A stretch of DNA of 64,000 nucleotides from DASWYT01 sp965246875 (GTDB lineage: Bacteria > Pseudomonadota > Alphaproteobacteria > Micavibrionales > SZUA-601), in contig CBDFFU010000003.1 of NCBI GenBank assembly GCA_965246875.1, positions 186,001 to 250,000 of the forward strand, in the 5' to 3' direction. Shown in pieces: positions 24,898-33,529 of the stretch. A program made the translations under genes and the position numbers. The notes beneath the pieces are model-generated. The model saw only the letters and a list, made by a program, of their open reading frames with translations, was not told the DNA's origin and ran no database searches. Positions within the stretch are counted from its first letter, which is position 1; every line of letters begins with the position of its first letter.

Positions 24898-25884
24898 ATG
24901 TCGAATTTGCAGCGTGTTATTTTTTTGATGGTGTTGATCCTCTGGCTGTGCAGTGCGGCCCCTGGCCTAACACAGACAATCCCGGCCTGTAGCGGTGCCA
25001 CAAACGAGGGGGCATCCTATGAAACTTGTACCAACGGTCTGTGTGAGAAATTTGTTTGTAATGGAACGTCATTCATGGCGCAGGAAACATGGAGCAATTC
25101 TGGCACACGCAATATCGACTTTGGGAATGATCCCAGTGTTTGCACCGCCGAACGCACGGGCCGTCTGCGCTATGCGGGCGGCAACATCTGGGAATATTGC
25201 AACGGCTCAGTCTGGACAGGGTTTTCCGGCAGCCTGACTTTGCCGATCAATGGCAATAATGCCGTTTTGCCCCAAGGTCGCATTATTGGCATTGGCACAC
25301 CGTTACAGCGAAACTTGTTATCTTACGCCGGCACACGCAATATTTTCTTGGGCGACGATGCGGGTGGTGCTATCACGACTGGTACCGACAACACGTTTAT
25401 CGGTTACAGTGCTGGCAATGCCAACGTACTGGGCAGCAGCAATATTTTTGTCGGTTCCGGCACGGGCGGCCTGACCGTGCTGGCGTCCAATAACATTATT
25501 GTCGGCATCAATATCGACACGCCAACCGCTCTCACCAGCAATTACATCAATATCGGCAACGTGCTATGGGGCAACATGACGACGAATGGCTCCAACACCG
25601 GCACAGCTGATAACAGCGCGTCGCTGGCGATTGATGGCTCGCTAAATTGGGCACCAGCTCCGAAAGCTGCAGCAGCGGCAATGGCGGTCGTATGCGTTAT
25701 AATGCATCGACTAAAAAGATGCAGTATTGCAACGAAACAGCCTGGACGGATCTATGATGATTTTATTCGTGTTTACGACACTGCTAACGATCAGTGCCTG
25801 TGTGATGTTTGTTTACGCGATATTCCGGTTGAGTTGAAAGATTCTCAGTTTAGATTTCTGTCTTCACATCACATAGCGCAATAA
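24898..25884 (+). CDS. Secreted Gly/Asn-rich protein with a probable frameshift near its C-terminus
   Basis: The signal peptide is about residues 1-26. The mature protein has a Cys-containing N-terminal module GRLRYAGGNIWEYCNG with a trailing SVWTGF, then NTFIGYSAG/NIFVGSG-type short repeats like those in beta-helical adhesin heads and tail-fibre proteins. From about residue 251 the frame turns into Ala-rich and then non-repeat sequence. In the -1 frame a second module, GRMRYNASTKKMQYCNETAW, follows and ends at 25757. Adding one G to the GGG at 25649-25651 joins the two into a protein of about 286 aa. A frameshift (real or a sequencing error) is therefore likely. Probably a surface protein. 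Confidence 0.7.
   Translation: MSNLQRVIFLMVLILWLCSAAPGLTQTIPACSGATNEGASYETCTNGLCEKFVCNGTSFMAQETWSNSGTRNIDFGNDPSVCTAERTGRLRYAGGNIWEYCNGSVWTGFSGSLTLPINGNNAVLPQGRIIGIGTPLQRNLLSYAGTRNIFLGDDAGGAITTGTDNTFIGYSAGNANVLGSSNIFVGSGTGGLTVLASNNIIVGINIDTPTALTSNYINIGNVLWGNMTTNGSNTGTADNSASLAIDGSLNWAPAPKAAAAAMAVVCVIMHRLKRCSIATKQPGRIYDDFIRVYDTANDQCLCDVCLRDIPVELKDSQFRFLSSHHIAQ
25754..25837 (+). CDS. Possible tiny membrane peptide overlapping the corrected upstream stop
   Basis: A 27-codon frame, nearly all hydrophobic (MMILFVFTTLL then an SAC lipobox-like site), whose ATG overlaps the TGA that would end the frame-corrected secreted protein (ATGA). The coupling and hydrophobicity suggest it could be expressed. 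Length alone makes it uncertain, and no family is known. Confidence 0.25.
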   Translation: MMILFVFTTLLTISACVMFVYAIFRLS

Positions 25885-26051
25885 AGCCTAATGGGACAGA
25901 TGGATGTACGACTTTTGTCCAACACTTTTCATGGCTGAATATAGACTGACTCGCTGCTTCATCACGATGAGAGGTTATAGTCAGTGTTATTTATTCACCA
26001 GTCACAATCGACAAGCCACAAAACCACACACATAACCCTTATGGCCTGACA

Positions 26052-28391
26052 TTACACAGTCTCTTTCACTTTCTTCACCCGCGGCTTACGCATCTTTGGT
26101 AGTGGTGCTTTCATCAGTGGCTGAATGTTAAACACCAGTTTTTTCTCTGCTAATGCAATCTGCACCTCGCCACCATCAACCAACTGTCCGAAGAGGATTT
26201 CATCCGTCAGTGGTTTTTTGATTTCGTTATCAATGACGCGGCCCAGTGGACGCGCACCCATGGCGCGGTCATAGCCTTTTTGCGCCAGATAGGTGCGGGC
26301 CTCTGATGTCAATGAGAAGGTTACACCCTTATCCGCCAATTGCTGTTCCAGGCGATATATAAATTTATCCACAACCTGCCCGACAATTTCGGGCGATAAA
26401 TGACCGAACGGCACAACCGCGTCCAGACGGTTGCGAAACTCTGGTGTAAAGGTGCGTTTGATCGCTTCGTTATCGTCGTCCATGTTCGTTTGCGGGCCAA
26501 AACCGATCGTCGGGCGTTCCAGTTCTGCGGCGCCCGCATTCGTCGTCATGATGATGATCGTGTGGCGGAAATCGACGGACTTGCCATTGCTGTCCGTCAC
26601 CTTACCGTAATCCATCATCTGCAGCAAAATATTGAACAGATCGGGGTGCGCTTTTTCAATTTCATCGAGTAACAACACCGCGTGCGGCGTCTGATCAACC
26701 GCATCCGTCAACAACCCGCCCTGGTCAAAGCCCACATAACCCGGAGGCGCGCCAATCAGACGCGACACGGAATGCCGCTCCATATATTCCGACATGTCAA
26801 AACGGATGAGTTTGATGCCCAGCAATTGCGCCAATTGTTTCGCGACTTCGGTTTTGCCGACACCGGTTGGCCCGGCAAAGAGATATGACCCGATCGGCTT
26901 GTCGTGATCGCGCAAGCCGGCGCGGGACATTTTGATCGCGGTCGCTATCGACTCGATGGCACGCTCCTGGCCAAACACCAGACGCTGCAGATCACCCTGC
27001 AAACCTTTGAGAATAGTCTTGTCGTCTTGGGAGACGGAACTGGCCGGAATACGCGCAATTTTGGCCACGACGACTTCGATATCATTGACGGTGATCTGAT
27101 TATGCCGCTGGTCGTCCGGCAGCAACCGTTGCGCCGCACCCGCCTCGTCCAGCACATCCAGCGCCTTGTCCGGCAATTTGCGGTCGGTAATATAGCGCAT
27201 TGACAAATTGACGGCCGCTTTCAACGCGTCATCGTCGTAGGTCAGACCGTGATATTGCTCATAGTAGCTTTTCAAACCCGATAAAATGCGGATCGTTTCA
27301 TCCACCGATGGTTCATTGACGTCAATCTTCTGGAACCGGCGCACCAGCGCGCGGTCTTTTTCAAAATGATTGCGATACTCTTTGTACGTCGTCGACCCCA
27401 GACAGCGGATCTTGCCGCGTGACAAAGCTGGTTTCAGCAAATTCGAGGCATCCATCGCCCCGCCCGACGTCGCGCCAGCCCCAACGATGGTGTGAATTTC
27501 ATCGATAAACAGCACGGAATGCGGCAAAGCTTCCAATTCGTTGATGACGGCTTTCAACCGCTCTTCAAAATCACCGCGATAACGCGTGCCGGCCAGCAAT
27601 GACCCCATATCCAGCGCGTAAATCACGGCGTCTTTTAGCACCGCTGGCACATCGCCATCAACGATCCGCTTGGCTAAGCCTTCGGCAATCGCCGTTTTGC
27701 CCACGCCTGGTTCACCGACATAGAGCGGATTGTTTTTGGAACGGCGGCACAAAATCTGGATCGTGCGCTCCACCTCATCGGCGCGGCCGATCAAAGTATC
27801 AATCTCGCCCTTGATGGCTTTTGCATTTAAATCGACGCAGAAACTTTTTAAGGCATCGTTGGTTTTGGCTTTTGTGTCCTCTTCCGGCTCTTCGCGGTTT
27901 GGTTCTTTGGCCGTCTTATCGCCGGCACCCGTCACCGGATTGTCGGCGTTGTGCGCCGGATTTTTCGCAATGCCGTGCGACATGAAATTGACCGCGTCAA
28001 ACCGCGTCATGTCTTGTTCCTGCAAGAAATACACCGCATGGCTTTCGCGTTCCGAGAACATGGCAACCAATAAATTCGCGCCCGTCACTTCGGTCCGGCC
28101 CGAACTCTGCACATGAATGGCCGCACGCTGGATGACACGCTGGAAACTGGAGGTCGGTTTGGCTTCTTCATGACCAGACCCCATCAACCCGCTTAATTCA
28201 TGATCAACAAACTCACTGACCTCGCGGCGCAATTCGTCGATCGCCACGCCACAGGCGCGCAGTACGGGCATGGCATCCGCATCTTCCAGCAACGCCAGCA
28301 GCAAATGCTCCAGTGTCGCAAATTCATGGCTGCGCACATTGGCAAAATGCAGGGCGCGATGGAGGGTCTGTTCGAGTTGATGTGATAACAT
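26052..28391 (-). CDS. clpA: ATP-dependent Clp protease ATP-binding subunit ClpA
   Basis: 779 aa. It has an N-domain with two Clp_N repeats (residues 1-145, HFANVRSHEFATLEHLLLALLE), a first AAA+ module (GEPGVGKTA; LFIDEIHTIVGAG) and a second (GPTGVGKTE; VLLLDEIEKAH). The IGF loop in TIGFGPQTN is used for docking to ClpP. There is no ClpB-type long coiled-coil insertion. ClpA unfolds substrates for ClpP, and ClpS steers N-degron substrates to it. clpS lies upstream on the same strand but is separated by a 268-bp palindromic element (28391-28660). Confidence 0.96.
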   Translation of the reverse strand: MLSHQLEQTLHRALHFANVRSHEFATLEHLLLALLEDADAMPVLRACGVAIDELRREVSEFVDHELSGLMGSGHEEAKPTSSFQRVIQRAAIHVQSSGRTEVTGANLLVAMFSERESHAVYFLQEQDMTRFDAVNFMSHGIAKNPAHNADNPVTGAGDKTAKEPNREEPEEDTKAKTNDALKSFCVDLNAKAIKGEIDTLIGRADEVERTIQILCRRSKNNPLYVGEPGVGKTAIAEGLAKRIVDGDVPAVLKDAVIYALDMGSLLAGTRYRGDFEERLKAVINELEALPHSVLFIDEIHTIVGAGATSGGAMDASNLLKPALSRGKIRCLGSTTYKEYRNHFEKDRALVRRFQKIDVNEPSVDETIRILSGLKSYYEQYHGLTYDDDALKAAVNLSMRYITDRKLPDKALDVLDEAGAAQRLLPDDQRHNQITVNDIEVVVAKIARIPASSVSQDDKTILKGLQGDLQRLVFGQERAIESIATAIKMSRAGLRDHDKPIGSYLFAGPTGVGKTEVAKQLAQLLGIKLIRFDMSEYMERHSVSRLIGAPPGYVGFDQGGLLTDAVDQTPHAVLLLDEIEKAHPDLFNILLQMMDYGKVTDSNGKSVDFRHTIIIMTTNAGAAELERPTIGFGPQTNMDDDNEAIKRTFTPEFRNRLDAVVPFGHLSPEIVGQVVDKFIYRLEQQLADKGVTFSLTSEARTYLAQKGYDRAMGARPLGRVIDNEIKKPLTDEILFGQLVDGGEVQIALAEKKLVFNIQPLMKAPLPKMRKPRVKKVKETV

Positions 28392-28660
28392 TAGGGCATG
28401 TCTCCGGTTAAATTACAGGCATGGCGCGAGATAATCTTATTGCTGGCTATGAAGGGCGCACAGAGCATAGCAGAGCTATGCGCCAGCGTTCTGAAGACGC
28501 CAGAGATAAGATTATCCGCGTCCTGCGGATGATCAAAAGAAGGCCGGTCTGGTGCGTCAAAACCTTTACCCATAGCGCCGCTATGGCTTGCAGGCTTTTC
28601 CTGCCATTCCGGCCTTCTTTTGATCACCATGCTCTGCAATTTAACCGGAGACATGCCCTT
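28391..28660. repeat. Palindromic element with terminal inverted repeats between clpS and clpA
   Basis: The ends are inverted copies: a 22-bp exact match (28393-28414 against 28639-28660) that continues imperfectly to about 30 bp. Inside are two long hairpin arms: 28425-28520 (GATAATCTTAT with ATAAGATTATC, topped by GCATAG/CTATGC) and 28531-28625 (a perfect 17-bp stem, 28531-28547 with 28609-28625, topped by CCATAGCG/CGCTATGG). It fits exactly between the clpA start and the clpS stop. This is typical of a MITE-like or extragenic palindromic element; it might also act as RNA in a clpSA transcript. No open frame inside is credible. Confidence 0.8.
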
Positions 28661-29135
28661 AATTCTCTCTTTCCATCGTGCATTGCAACGGATGTTCATG
28701 GCCACGCGCCAACAACATCACCTGATCAACCTTGGTTTCCGCAATTTCATAGGTATAGACACCCGCCGTGCCGATGCCTTTTTGATGCACCGCCAGCATG
28801 ATGTCCGTGGCCTCGGCACGTGATTTGTTGAACACCCGCTCCAGCACATAGGTCACAAATTCCATCGGCGTAAAATCGTCGTTCAACAACAGCACCCGGT
28901 ACATCGGCGGCTTTTTGGTTTTTGGCCGCACCTTCAGCGCTAAATCGTCGGCAAAGGCATCATTGTTATCGACTCTGGTCGGGCCGCTGCCACGGTGGCC
29001 GCCAGTCGGACTTTTTGGCCGTGCGGCGTTCAGGGGGTATGACGGTTTCGTTGCCAGGGTTCCCTTGATATCGTTCGCCACGCCCAAATATCCAGAGGGG
29101 CGCAAAAAAGACAAATCGGAGCAAGGCAATCTCAT
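28659..29135 (-). CDS. clpS: ATP-dependent Clp protease adaptor ClpS
   Basis: 158 aa as called, with the ClpS core at the C-terminal 85 residues: YRVLLLNDDFTPMEFVTYVL (N-degron pocket with the DD pair), FNKSRAEATDIMLAVHQKG, and the YTYEIAETK helix/strand. ClpS is normally 100-120 aa; here an N-terminal extension of about 70 residues, basic and Pro/Gly-rich, may be real or may reflect a later non-ATG start (e.g. a GTG near 29078). It binds proteins with bulky N-terminal residues and hands them to ClpA. The stop codon lies at the edge of the palindromic element. Confidence 0.93.
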   Translation of the reverse strand: MRLPCSDLSFLRPSGYLGVANDIKGTLATKPSYPLNAARPKSPTGGHRGSGPTRVDNNDAFADDLALKVRPKTKKPPMYRVLLLNDDFTPMEFVTYVLERVFNKSRAEATDIMLAVHQKGIGTAGVYTYEIAETKVDQVMLLARGHEHPLQCTMEREN

Positions 29136-29317
29136 CCCTTTAGTCTGCCTGAACAGCCTGAACAGAGGGTTAAGGCATTGATTTTGAATAGGACATAATT
29201 CTGGGGATGTTTTGTCGGCTTATTTACACGAAAAGCCTAAGTATAATCCATTTGTAACATTTATCGGATCTATACTACTCTGCATAAACAGTAATAACAA
29301 ACCTGACAGGAAACTAC

Positions 29318-29671
29318 ATGTTAAACATGCTTAGGATTGCTTTAAGTTTAAAAGGCAGAATAGATCGTAAAACATACATTCGAAATTTTATTTTATTTTT
29401 TTGCTTTTGCGGCTGTATCTACTTTATCCCTATTTGTGAAAATCAAAGATTTGTCAGCAATGTCGATTATATTTTTTGCCAATCTTATGATCTCGTTAGT
29501 ATTTTGATTATTGTTATTAATTTATGGTGGTTTACAGTTACTCATGTCAAACGCTGTCATGATCTTAATCGACCTTGGAAATATTTACTAAGTTTAAAAT
29601 CAAACATTACTCTATTCACAGAACCGGGTACTAATAGTGCCAATTTTTATGGTCCACCACCGAAAAAATAA
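29318..29671 (+). CDS. DUF805-type small membrane protein
   Basis: 117 aa. It has the DUF805 pattern: N-terminal FSLKGRIDRKTYIRNF-like start, a hydrophobic core (about residues 24-40 and 58-75), the VKRCHDLNRPW motif, and the C-terminal GTNSANFYGPPP motif. The role of the family is unknown. GGAAA lies 4-8 nt before the ATG. Its stop abuts the stop of the convergent prfB gene with no space for a terminator. The DNA is AT-rich compared with clp and prfB. Confidence 0.82.
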   Translation: MLNMLRIALSLKGRIDRKTYIRNFILFFCFCGCIYFIPICENQRFVSNVDYIFCQSYDLVSILIIVINLWWFTVTHVKRCHDLNRPWKYLLSLKSNITLFTEPGTNSANFYGPPPKK

Positions 29672-30782
29672 TTACTCCCCGCCCGTCATCATACTCTTCC
29701 GCAGCATCGCGCTGATAAACATATTCAGATCCCCATTCAGCACGTCCTGGGTTTGGCTGGTTTCGACGTTGGTGCGGAGGTCTTTCACCATCTGGTATGG
29801 GTGCAGCACGTACGAGCGGATCTGGTGGCCCCAGCCGATTTCGGTTTTCAAGCCTTGGGCCGCGTCTTTGGTGGCTTGCTGTTTCTGGCGTTCCAGTTCG
29901 TACAATTTCGCTTTTAACATCTGCATTGCCTGGTCTCGGTTTTGGTGTTGCGACCGTTCCGATTGACAGGTGACCACTGTTCCCGTCGGCATATGTGTAA
30001 TGCGTACAGCGGAATCCGTCGTGTTAACGTGTTGACCACCCGCACCCGATGCGCGATAGGTGTCGATTTTTAAATCCTTGTCCAGCACTTCAATTTCGAT
30101 ACTGTCATCAATCACCGGCGATACCGCGATGGAGGCAAAACTGGTATGGCGCTTGGCATTGCTGTCGAACGGCGATATGCGCACCAACCGATGCACGCCG
30201 CTTTCGACTTTCAGCCAGCCGAACGCGTTGCGCCCTTTGACCAACACGGTGGCCGATTTGATGCCTGCCCCTTCACCGTCCAGAATCGATTGAATTTGTG
30301 TTTTATATTGGTTCTGATCACACCAGCGGAGGTACATGCGAAACAGCATGTCGGCCCAGTCCTGCGCCTCGGTGCCACCAGCCCCGGCATTGATCTCGAT
30401 ATAGGCGTCGTTGCCATCAACTTCGCCGGATAATAACGTCTGCAACTCGGCCTGTTCGGCGGTTTTGGCCAGATCGCGCAAGGCATCTTCGGCCTCGGCG
30501 ACGATCGACGACTCGTTTTCCGCCTCGCCCATTTCGATCAGGCCCAAATTATCGGTCAGCTTATTCTCTAAATCCGAAATCGCGGCCATGCGCTGTTGCA
30601 AATCATTACGCTCCCGCATCATAATCTGCGCGCGCGCCGCGTCGTTCCACAAATTCGGGTCTTCGGACAGATTATCCAGCTCCGCTAGACGGTCGACCGA
30701 TTTATCCCAGTCAAAGATGCCCCCTTAGCAGACCGATGGTCTGCCGGACATTAGCAATCAGGTTTTGGATTTGGGGATTCAT
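29672..30782 (-). CDS. prfB: Peptide chain release factor 2, with programmed +1 frameshift
   Basis: The gene starts at the ATG at 30782 (MNPQIQNLIANV). After codon 23 it meets an in-frame TGA (30713-30711) in the context AGGGGG-CAT-CTT-TGA-C. This is the classical slip site: an internal Shine-Dalgarno 3 nt before CTT, then TGA C. The +1 shift continues as DWDKSVDRLAEL into the 326-codon main frame. The total is 369 aa, as for RF2. The SPF tripeptide region (RISPFDSN) and the GGQ motif (SGAGGQHVN) are intact. RF2 reads UGA/UAA, so low RF2 raises frameshifting: an autoregulatory loop. Confidence 0.96.
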
Positions 30783-30849
30783 GAGGGATTTTATAAAAGA
30801 AACGCCAAGATTTGACAAGATACAACTATGCCCTGTCTGTTCCATAGGC

Positions 30850-31197
30850 TTAATCAAACAGATGGAAGCGATACATCAAACCCAGCGATAAGATCGCGAA
30901 ACTCAGAATTTGCAACGCAGCTGTTTTGGCTCGGCTGGCTCGGCCAGCAGTCCTGTCGGCCAAAAGCGCGCATTTGACGATACCGCCCGTCAACCCGGAG
31001 AAGGTCACCAGATTCAGAAACATAAAACCAACATCAGTGAGGCGGCACACATCAAACTCGCAGGCGGCGATGTGCCACAGACCCATACATAAAAGGGCCA
31101 TACATATAAAAAAGGCTTTTCCCGACACATACTGTATGACCGCATAAGGCAGCAGACCCAGGGCGAGACACACCGAAAATGCAATGATTAAATCCAT
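30850..31197 (-). CDS. Small four-helix membrane protein (paralogue of the next gene upstream)
   Basis: 115 aa, with about four membrane helices (residues 3-22, 27-45, 57-77 and 92-110). It aligns with the 114-aa protein at 31291-31635 over most of its length: LLPYAVIQYVSGKAF with LIPFLLIQMLAGRVF, and GLTGGIVKCALL with CFSGVIVKLILM. The two appear to be a tandem duplication. Function unknown. Confidence 0.6.
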   Translation of the reverse strand: MDLIIAFSVCLALGLLPYAVIQYVSGKAFFICMALLCMGLWHIAACEFDVCRLTDVGFMFLNLVTFSGLTGGIVKCALLADRTAGRASRAKTAALQILSFAILSLGLMYRFHLFD

Positions 31198-31224
31198 GAA
31201 AAAAAACGCACCCTATCAAATGCA

Positions 31225-31260
31225 TTTTAAAGATTTGATCTTAAAAATTGCTTACGCCGC
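31225..31260. repeat. Duplicated copy of the 3' end of the DJ-1/PfpI-like gene
   Basis: These 36 bp match 31678-31714 with one substitution and one indel. The other copy contains the last codons and stop of the DJ-1-like gene, so this one is a leftover of a duplicated block located between the two small membrane genes. Confidence 0.7.
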
Positions 31261-31290
31261 CTACGATATCTTAGTTATAATACTGAATGT

Positions 31291-31635
31291 TCAAGGGTGA
31301 TAAATTTTGATGCACCAATATAAAATCATACATAAACAAGCCAAAACTTGAATAATCGCGCGTTTCGTCAAGTTGATCGGCGTTTTACGACCATACGTCA
31401 TCAATATCAGTTTGACGATGACACCGCTGAAACACGCAATCGTCAGACAATGGACCAGCATCAAGCCAATATTTGTTTCATAACTGTGACGCTGCATATC
31501 AAACAACATGAGATTTGCGAACGACATCAAAGATGCCGCAAAAGCGATTAAAAACACCCTGCCCGCCAACATCTGAATCAGCAGAAATGGGATCAAATGA
31601 ATGACCGCCATGACGACACAAACAAACAAAATCAT
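31291..31635 (-). CDS. Small four-helix membrane protein (paralogue of 30850-31197)
   Basis: 114 aa, about four membrane helices, function unknown. It follows the DJ-1-like gene and its terminator on the same strand. The paralogue downstream and the copied 36-bp block between them suggest that a unit made of the DJ-1-like gene's 3' end plus this ORF was duplicated and then diverged. Confidence 0.6.
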   Translation of the reverse strand: MILFVCVVMAVIHLIPFLLIQMLAGRVFLIAFAASLMSFANLMLFDMQRHSYETNIGLMLVHCLTIACFSGVIVKLILMTYGRKTPINLTKRAIIQVLACLCMILYWCIKIYHP

Positions 31636-31651
31636 GACAATCTAACAGTCA

Positions 31652-31681
31652 TAAAAAAACCCACTCTCTCAAGTGGGTTTT
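31652..31681 (-). terminator. Intrinsic terminator of the DJ-1-like gene
   Basis: On the minus strand, CCCACT pairs with AGTGGG around a short loop and is followed by a run of seven T. It lies about 25 bp after the stop of the gene at 31706. Confidence 0.88.
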
Positions 31682-31714
31682 AAAGATCTGATCTTAAAAA
31701 TTAGCTTACGCCGC
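31678..31714. repeat. Second copy of the 36-bp direct repeat
   Basis: It matches 31225-31260 (one substitution, one indel). It spans the last codons and stop of the DJ-1-like gene and part of its 3' untranslated region. Confidence 0.7.
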
Positions 31715-32305
31715 TTGTGGCATCTCATAGGTTGCTGGCATTTGCGTGAACAATGTTGCGCAGACCGTGGTAAAATCGGCATCGCTTTGTGCGGCCAGGG
31801 CGGTGACCACATGGCCATCGGCAACCAGTGTTTCAGTTGACCAAGTCGCACCAGCATCGGTCATGGTCTTTTCCAACACGTCGGTGCCGGTGACCGTATA
31901 GCCTTTGGCGCGTTCGCTGACTGCCAGCATATGCACGGCATCGCCCAGGAACATGGCCGGTTTGCCGGCATCCATGAAACCGCGGGTGATGCGGCGGGCA
32001 TGGGCGTTGTCTTTGAGTTTGTCGATCGAACGTGACCCGCCAACGATCAGCAGACCGTCATAATCAGCGGCCAAAACGGTAGAGACGCTGGCATCAACCG
32101 GGAAATGGTGACCCCATTTGCCGACCATGACGCCGTCTTTGCCTTCTTCGGTGCGCCAGGAATTGACCAGACCGTTCTCGGTGCTGACGATTTTAGCGGT
32201 GGCGCCTTCGGTTGCCAGCAGGCGTTGCGTAAAGCTGAAATCAGTTTCGTCAAAACCATTAGCGACCAATACGACGATACGTTTACCCATCAGCCTTTTT
32301 TCCAT
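31706..32305 (-). CDS. DJ-1/PfpI-fold protein lacking the nucleophile Cys
   Basis: 199 aa from the ATG at 32305, which has GGGAGA 8 nt upstream; an earlier in-frame start would add 18 residues without homology. The glutamine-amidotransferase-like fold is clear: RIVVLVANGFDETDF, DYDGLLIVGGSRSIDKL, and the nucleophile-elbow strand KPAMFLGDAVHMLAVS. At the elbow, where catalytic relatives have Cys-His, this protein has Leu-Gly-Asp and no Cys. The only Cys is near the C-terminus. Protease, deglycase or glyoxalase activity is therefore doubtful. It resembles the DJ-1-like domains fused to large catalases, which also lack catalysis. Confidence 0.8.
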   Translation of the reverse strand: MEKRLMGKRIVVLVANGFDETDFSFTQRLLATEGATAKIVSTENGLVNSWRTEEGKDGVMVGKWGHHFPVDASVSTVLAADYDGLLIVGGSRSIDKLKDNAHARRITRGFMDAGKPAMFLGDAVHMLAVSERAKGYTVTGTDVLEKTMTDAGATWSTETLVADGHVVTALAAQSDADFTTVCATLFTQMPATYEMPQAA

Positions 32306-32492
32306 GCTGCAATTCTCCCAGATATGTGTTTTAGATAATAAAAATGCGACTTCGCCCAATGCGTTACGCTTTTAAGTTGGCGTACTATGCTTAAAATTGC
32401 GGCGTTTGTCAAGCAAAAAGCGCTTGCCACCAGCAAATGACGCCTTAAAATGGCACTTAATAAATTGATCGTTGCACAAGGATGATCCCGTC

Positions 32493-33461
32493 ATGAAAAG
32501 ATTGAATTTTTTACTTCTCGCTGCAATGTCCGTTTCGGCCTGTAGCGGTTTCAGCAATCGCACGGCCATCGATGCGCTGAACGAAGCCAAGCCGGTTGGC
32601 TCTACCTTTACGCAAGAGCTGGCTGCGGGTTATAAAAAATTCGCGAATAATCAGCAGAATAAATTCTTTGATTACGCCGATGCGTTGCACTTCGCGAAAA
32701 AAGGCCTGTTGGCTGCCGAAGGCAAGAACGTGTTGCCAGAGCCACTGACAAATTGGCAGCTGGACCCGGGTGCCCATGCCGAACTGGCGCAGGCGCGTAG
32801 CCAATTGGTCGGCGTACTGGACGCTGGTGGACGTAACGAAAAACCGACCGATGCCGCAACGGCCCAATTGAAATTCGATTGCTGGATCGAGCAACAGGAA
32901 GAAAACCTGATCCGCACGCCATCCTGCAAAGCGGAGTTTATGTCGGCCATGGATAATCTGGCCAGCCTGATGAAACTGCCAGCCAGCACCAAACAAGGCA
33001 TGCCGGTGATGCCAGGCAAAAAACCATTGCCACCGGTTGACAACACGATGGGTCGCAAAGGCGGTATGGTATCCGGTCTTGCTCCAGTGATCAGCCAAAC
33101 CGAAACCGGTCCAGCGAAAATCATGGATGAAGGCATGTTCCTGGTGTTCTATGACTTCAACAAATCGGTGTTGAATGACAGCGGCATGCAAGTCATGGAC
33201 GCGGTAGCCAAGCAATTGAAAACCCGCAAAGACATCCATGCCGTCACGGTTACCGGCTTTACGGATACGTCCGGCTCAACGGCTTATAACCGCCGCCTGT
33301 CCCAACGCCGTGCCGATGCTGTACGCAAGGCGCTGATCAAGGTCGGTGTACCCGCCCACTTGCTGACCACCAAAGCCTTGGGTGAAACGCAACTGATGGT
33401 GAAAACACCAGACAACACACGCGAACCCGCCAACCGCCGCGCCGAAATTCATTTCGATTAA
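32493..33461 (+). CDS. OmpA-family lipoprotein
   Basis: 322 aa from the ATG at 32493 (AAGGA 10 nt upstream). A lipoprotein signal ends in the lipobox VSAC (Cys17). The middle 170 residues are helical and not typical of Pal. The C-terminal 110 residues are an OmpA peptidoglycan-binding domain: FYDFNKSVLNDSG, TVTGFTDTSGSTAYNRRLSQRRADAV and ANRRAEIHF. The Asp and Arg residues that bind diaminopimelate are kept. It probably links the outer membrane to peptidoglycan. A terminator follows. Confidence 0.9.
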   Translation: MKRLNFLLLAAMSVSACSGFSNRTAIDALNEAKPVGSTFTQELAAGYKKFANNQQNKFFDYADALHFAKKGLLAAEGKNVLPEPLTNWQLDPGAHAELAQARSQLVGVLDAGGRNEKPTDAATAQLKFDCWIEQQEENLIRTPSCKAEFMSAMDNLASLMKLPASTKQGMPVMPGKKPLPPVDNTMGRKGGMVSGLAPVISQTETGPAKIMDEGMFLVFYDFNKSVLNDSGMQVMDAVAKQLKTRKDIHAVTVTGFTDTSGSTAYNRRLSQRRADAVRKALIKVGVPAHLLTTKALGETQLMVKTPDNTREPANRRAEIHFD

Positions 33462-33480
33462 GCGTGCCAATATACATTTG

Positions 33481-33513
33481 AAAAAGCCCGGTCATTGCAC
33501 CGGTCTTTTTTGT
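33481..33513 (+). terminator. Intrinsic terminator of the OmpA-type gene
   Basis: CCGGT pairs with ACCGG across a short loop, extended by an A/T pair zone, with a T tract at its right. It lies 20 bp after the stop. Confidence 0.85.
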
Positions 33514-33529
33514 ATCTTATCTTTGACAG

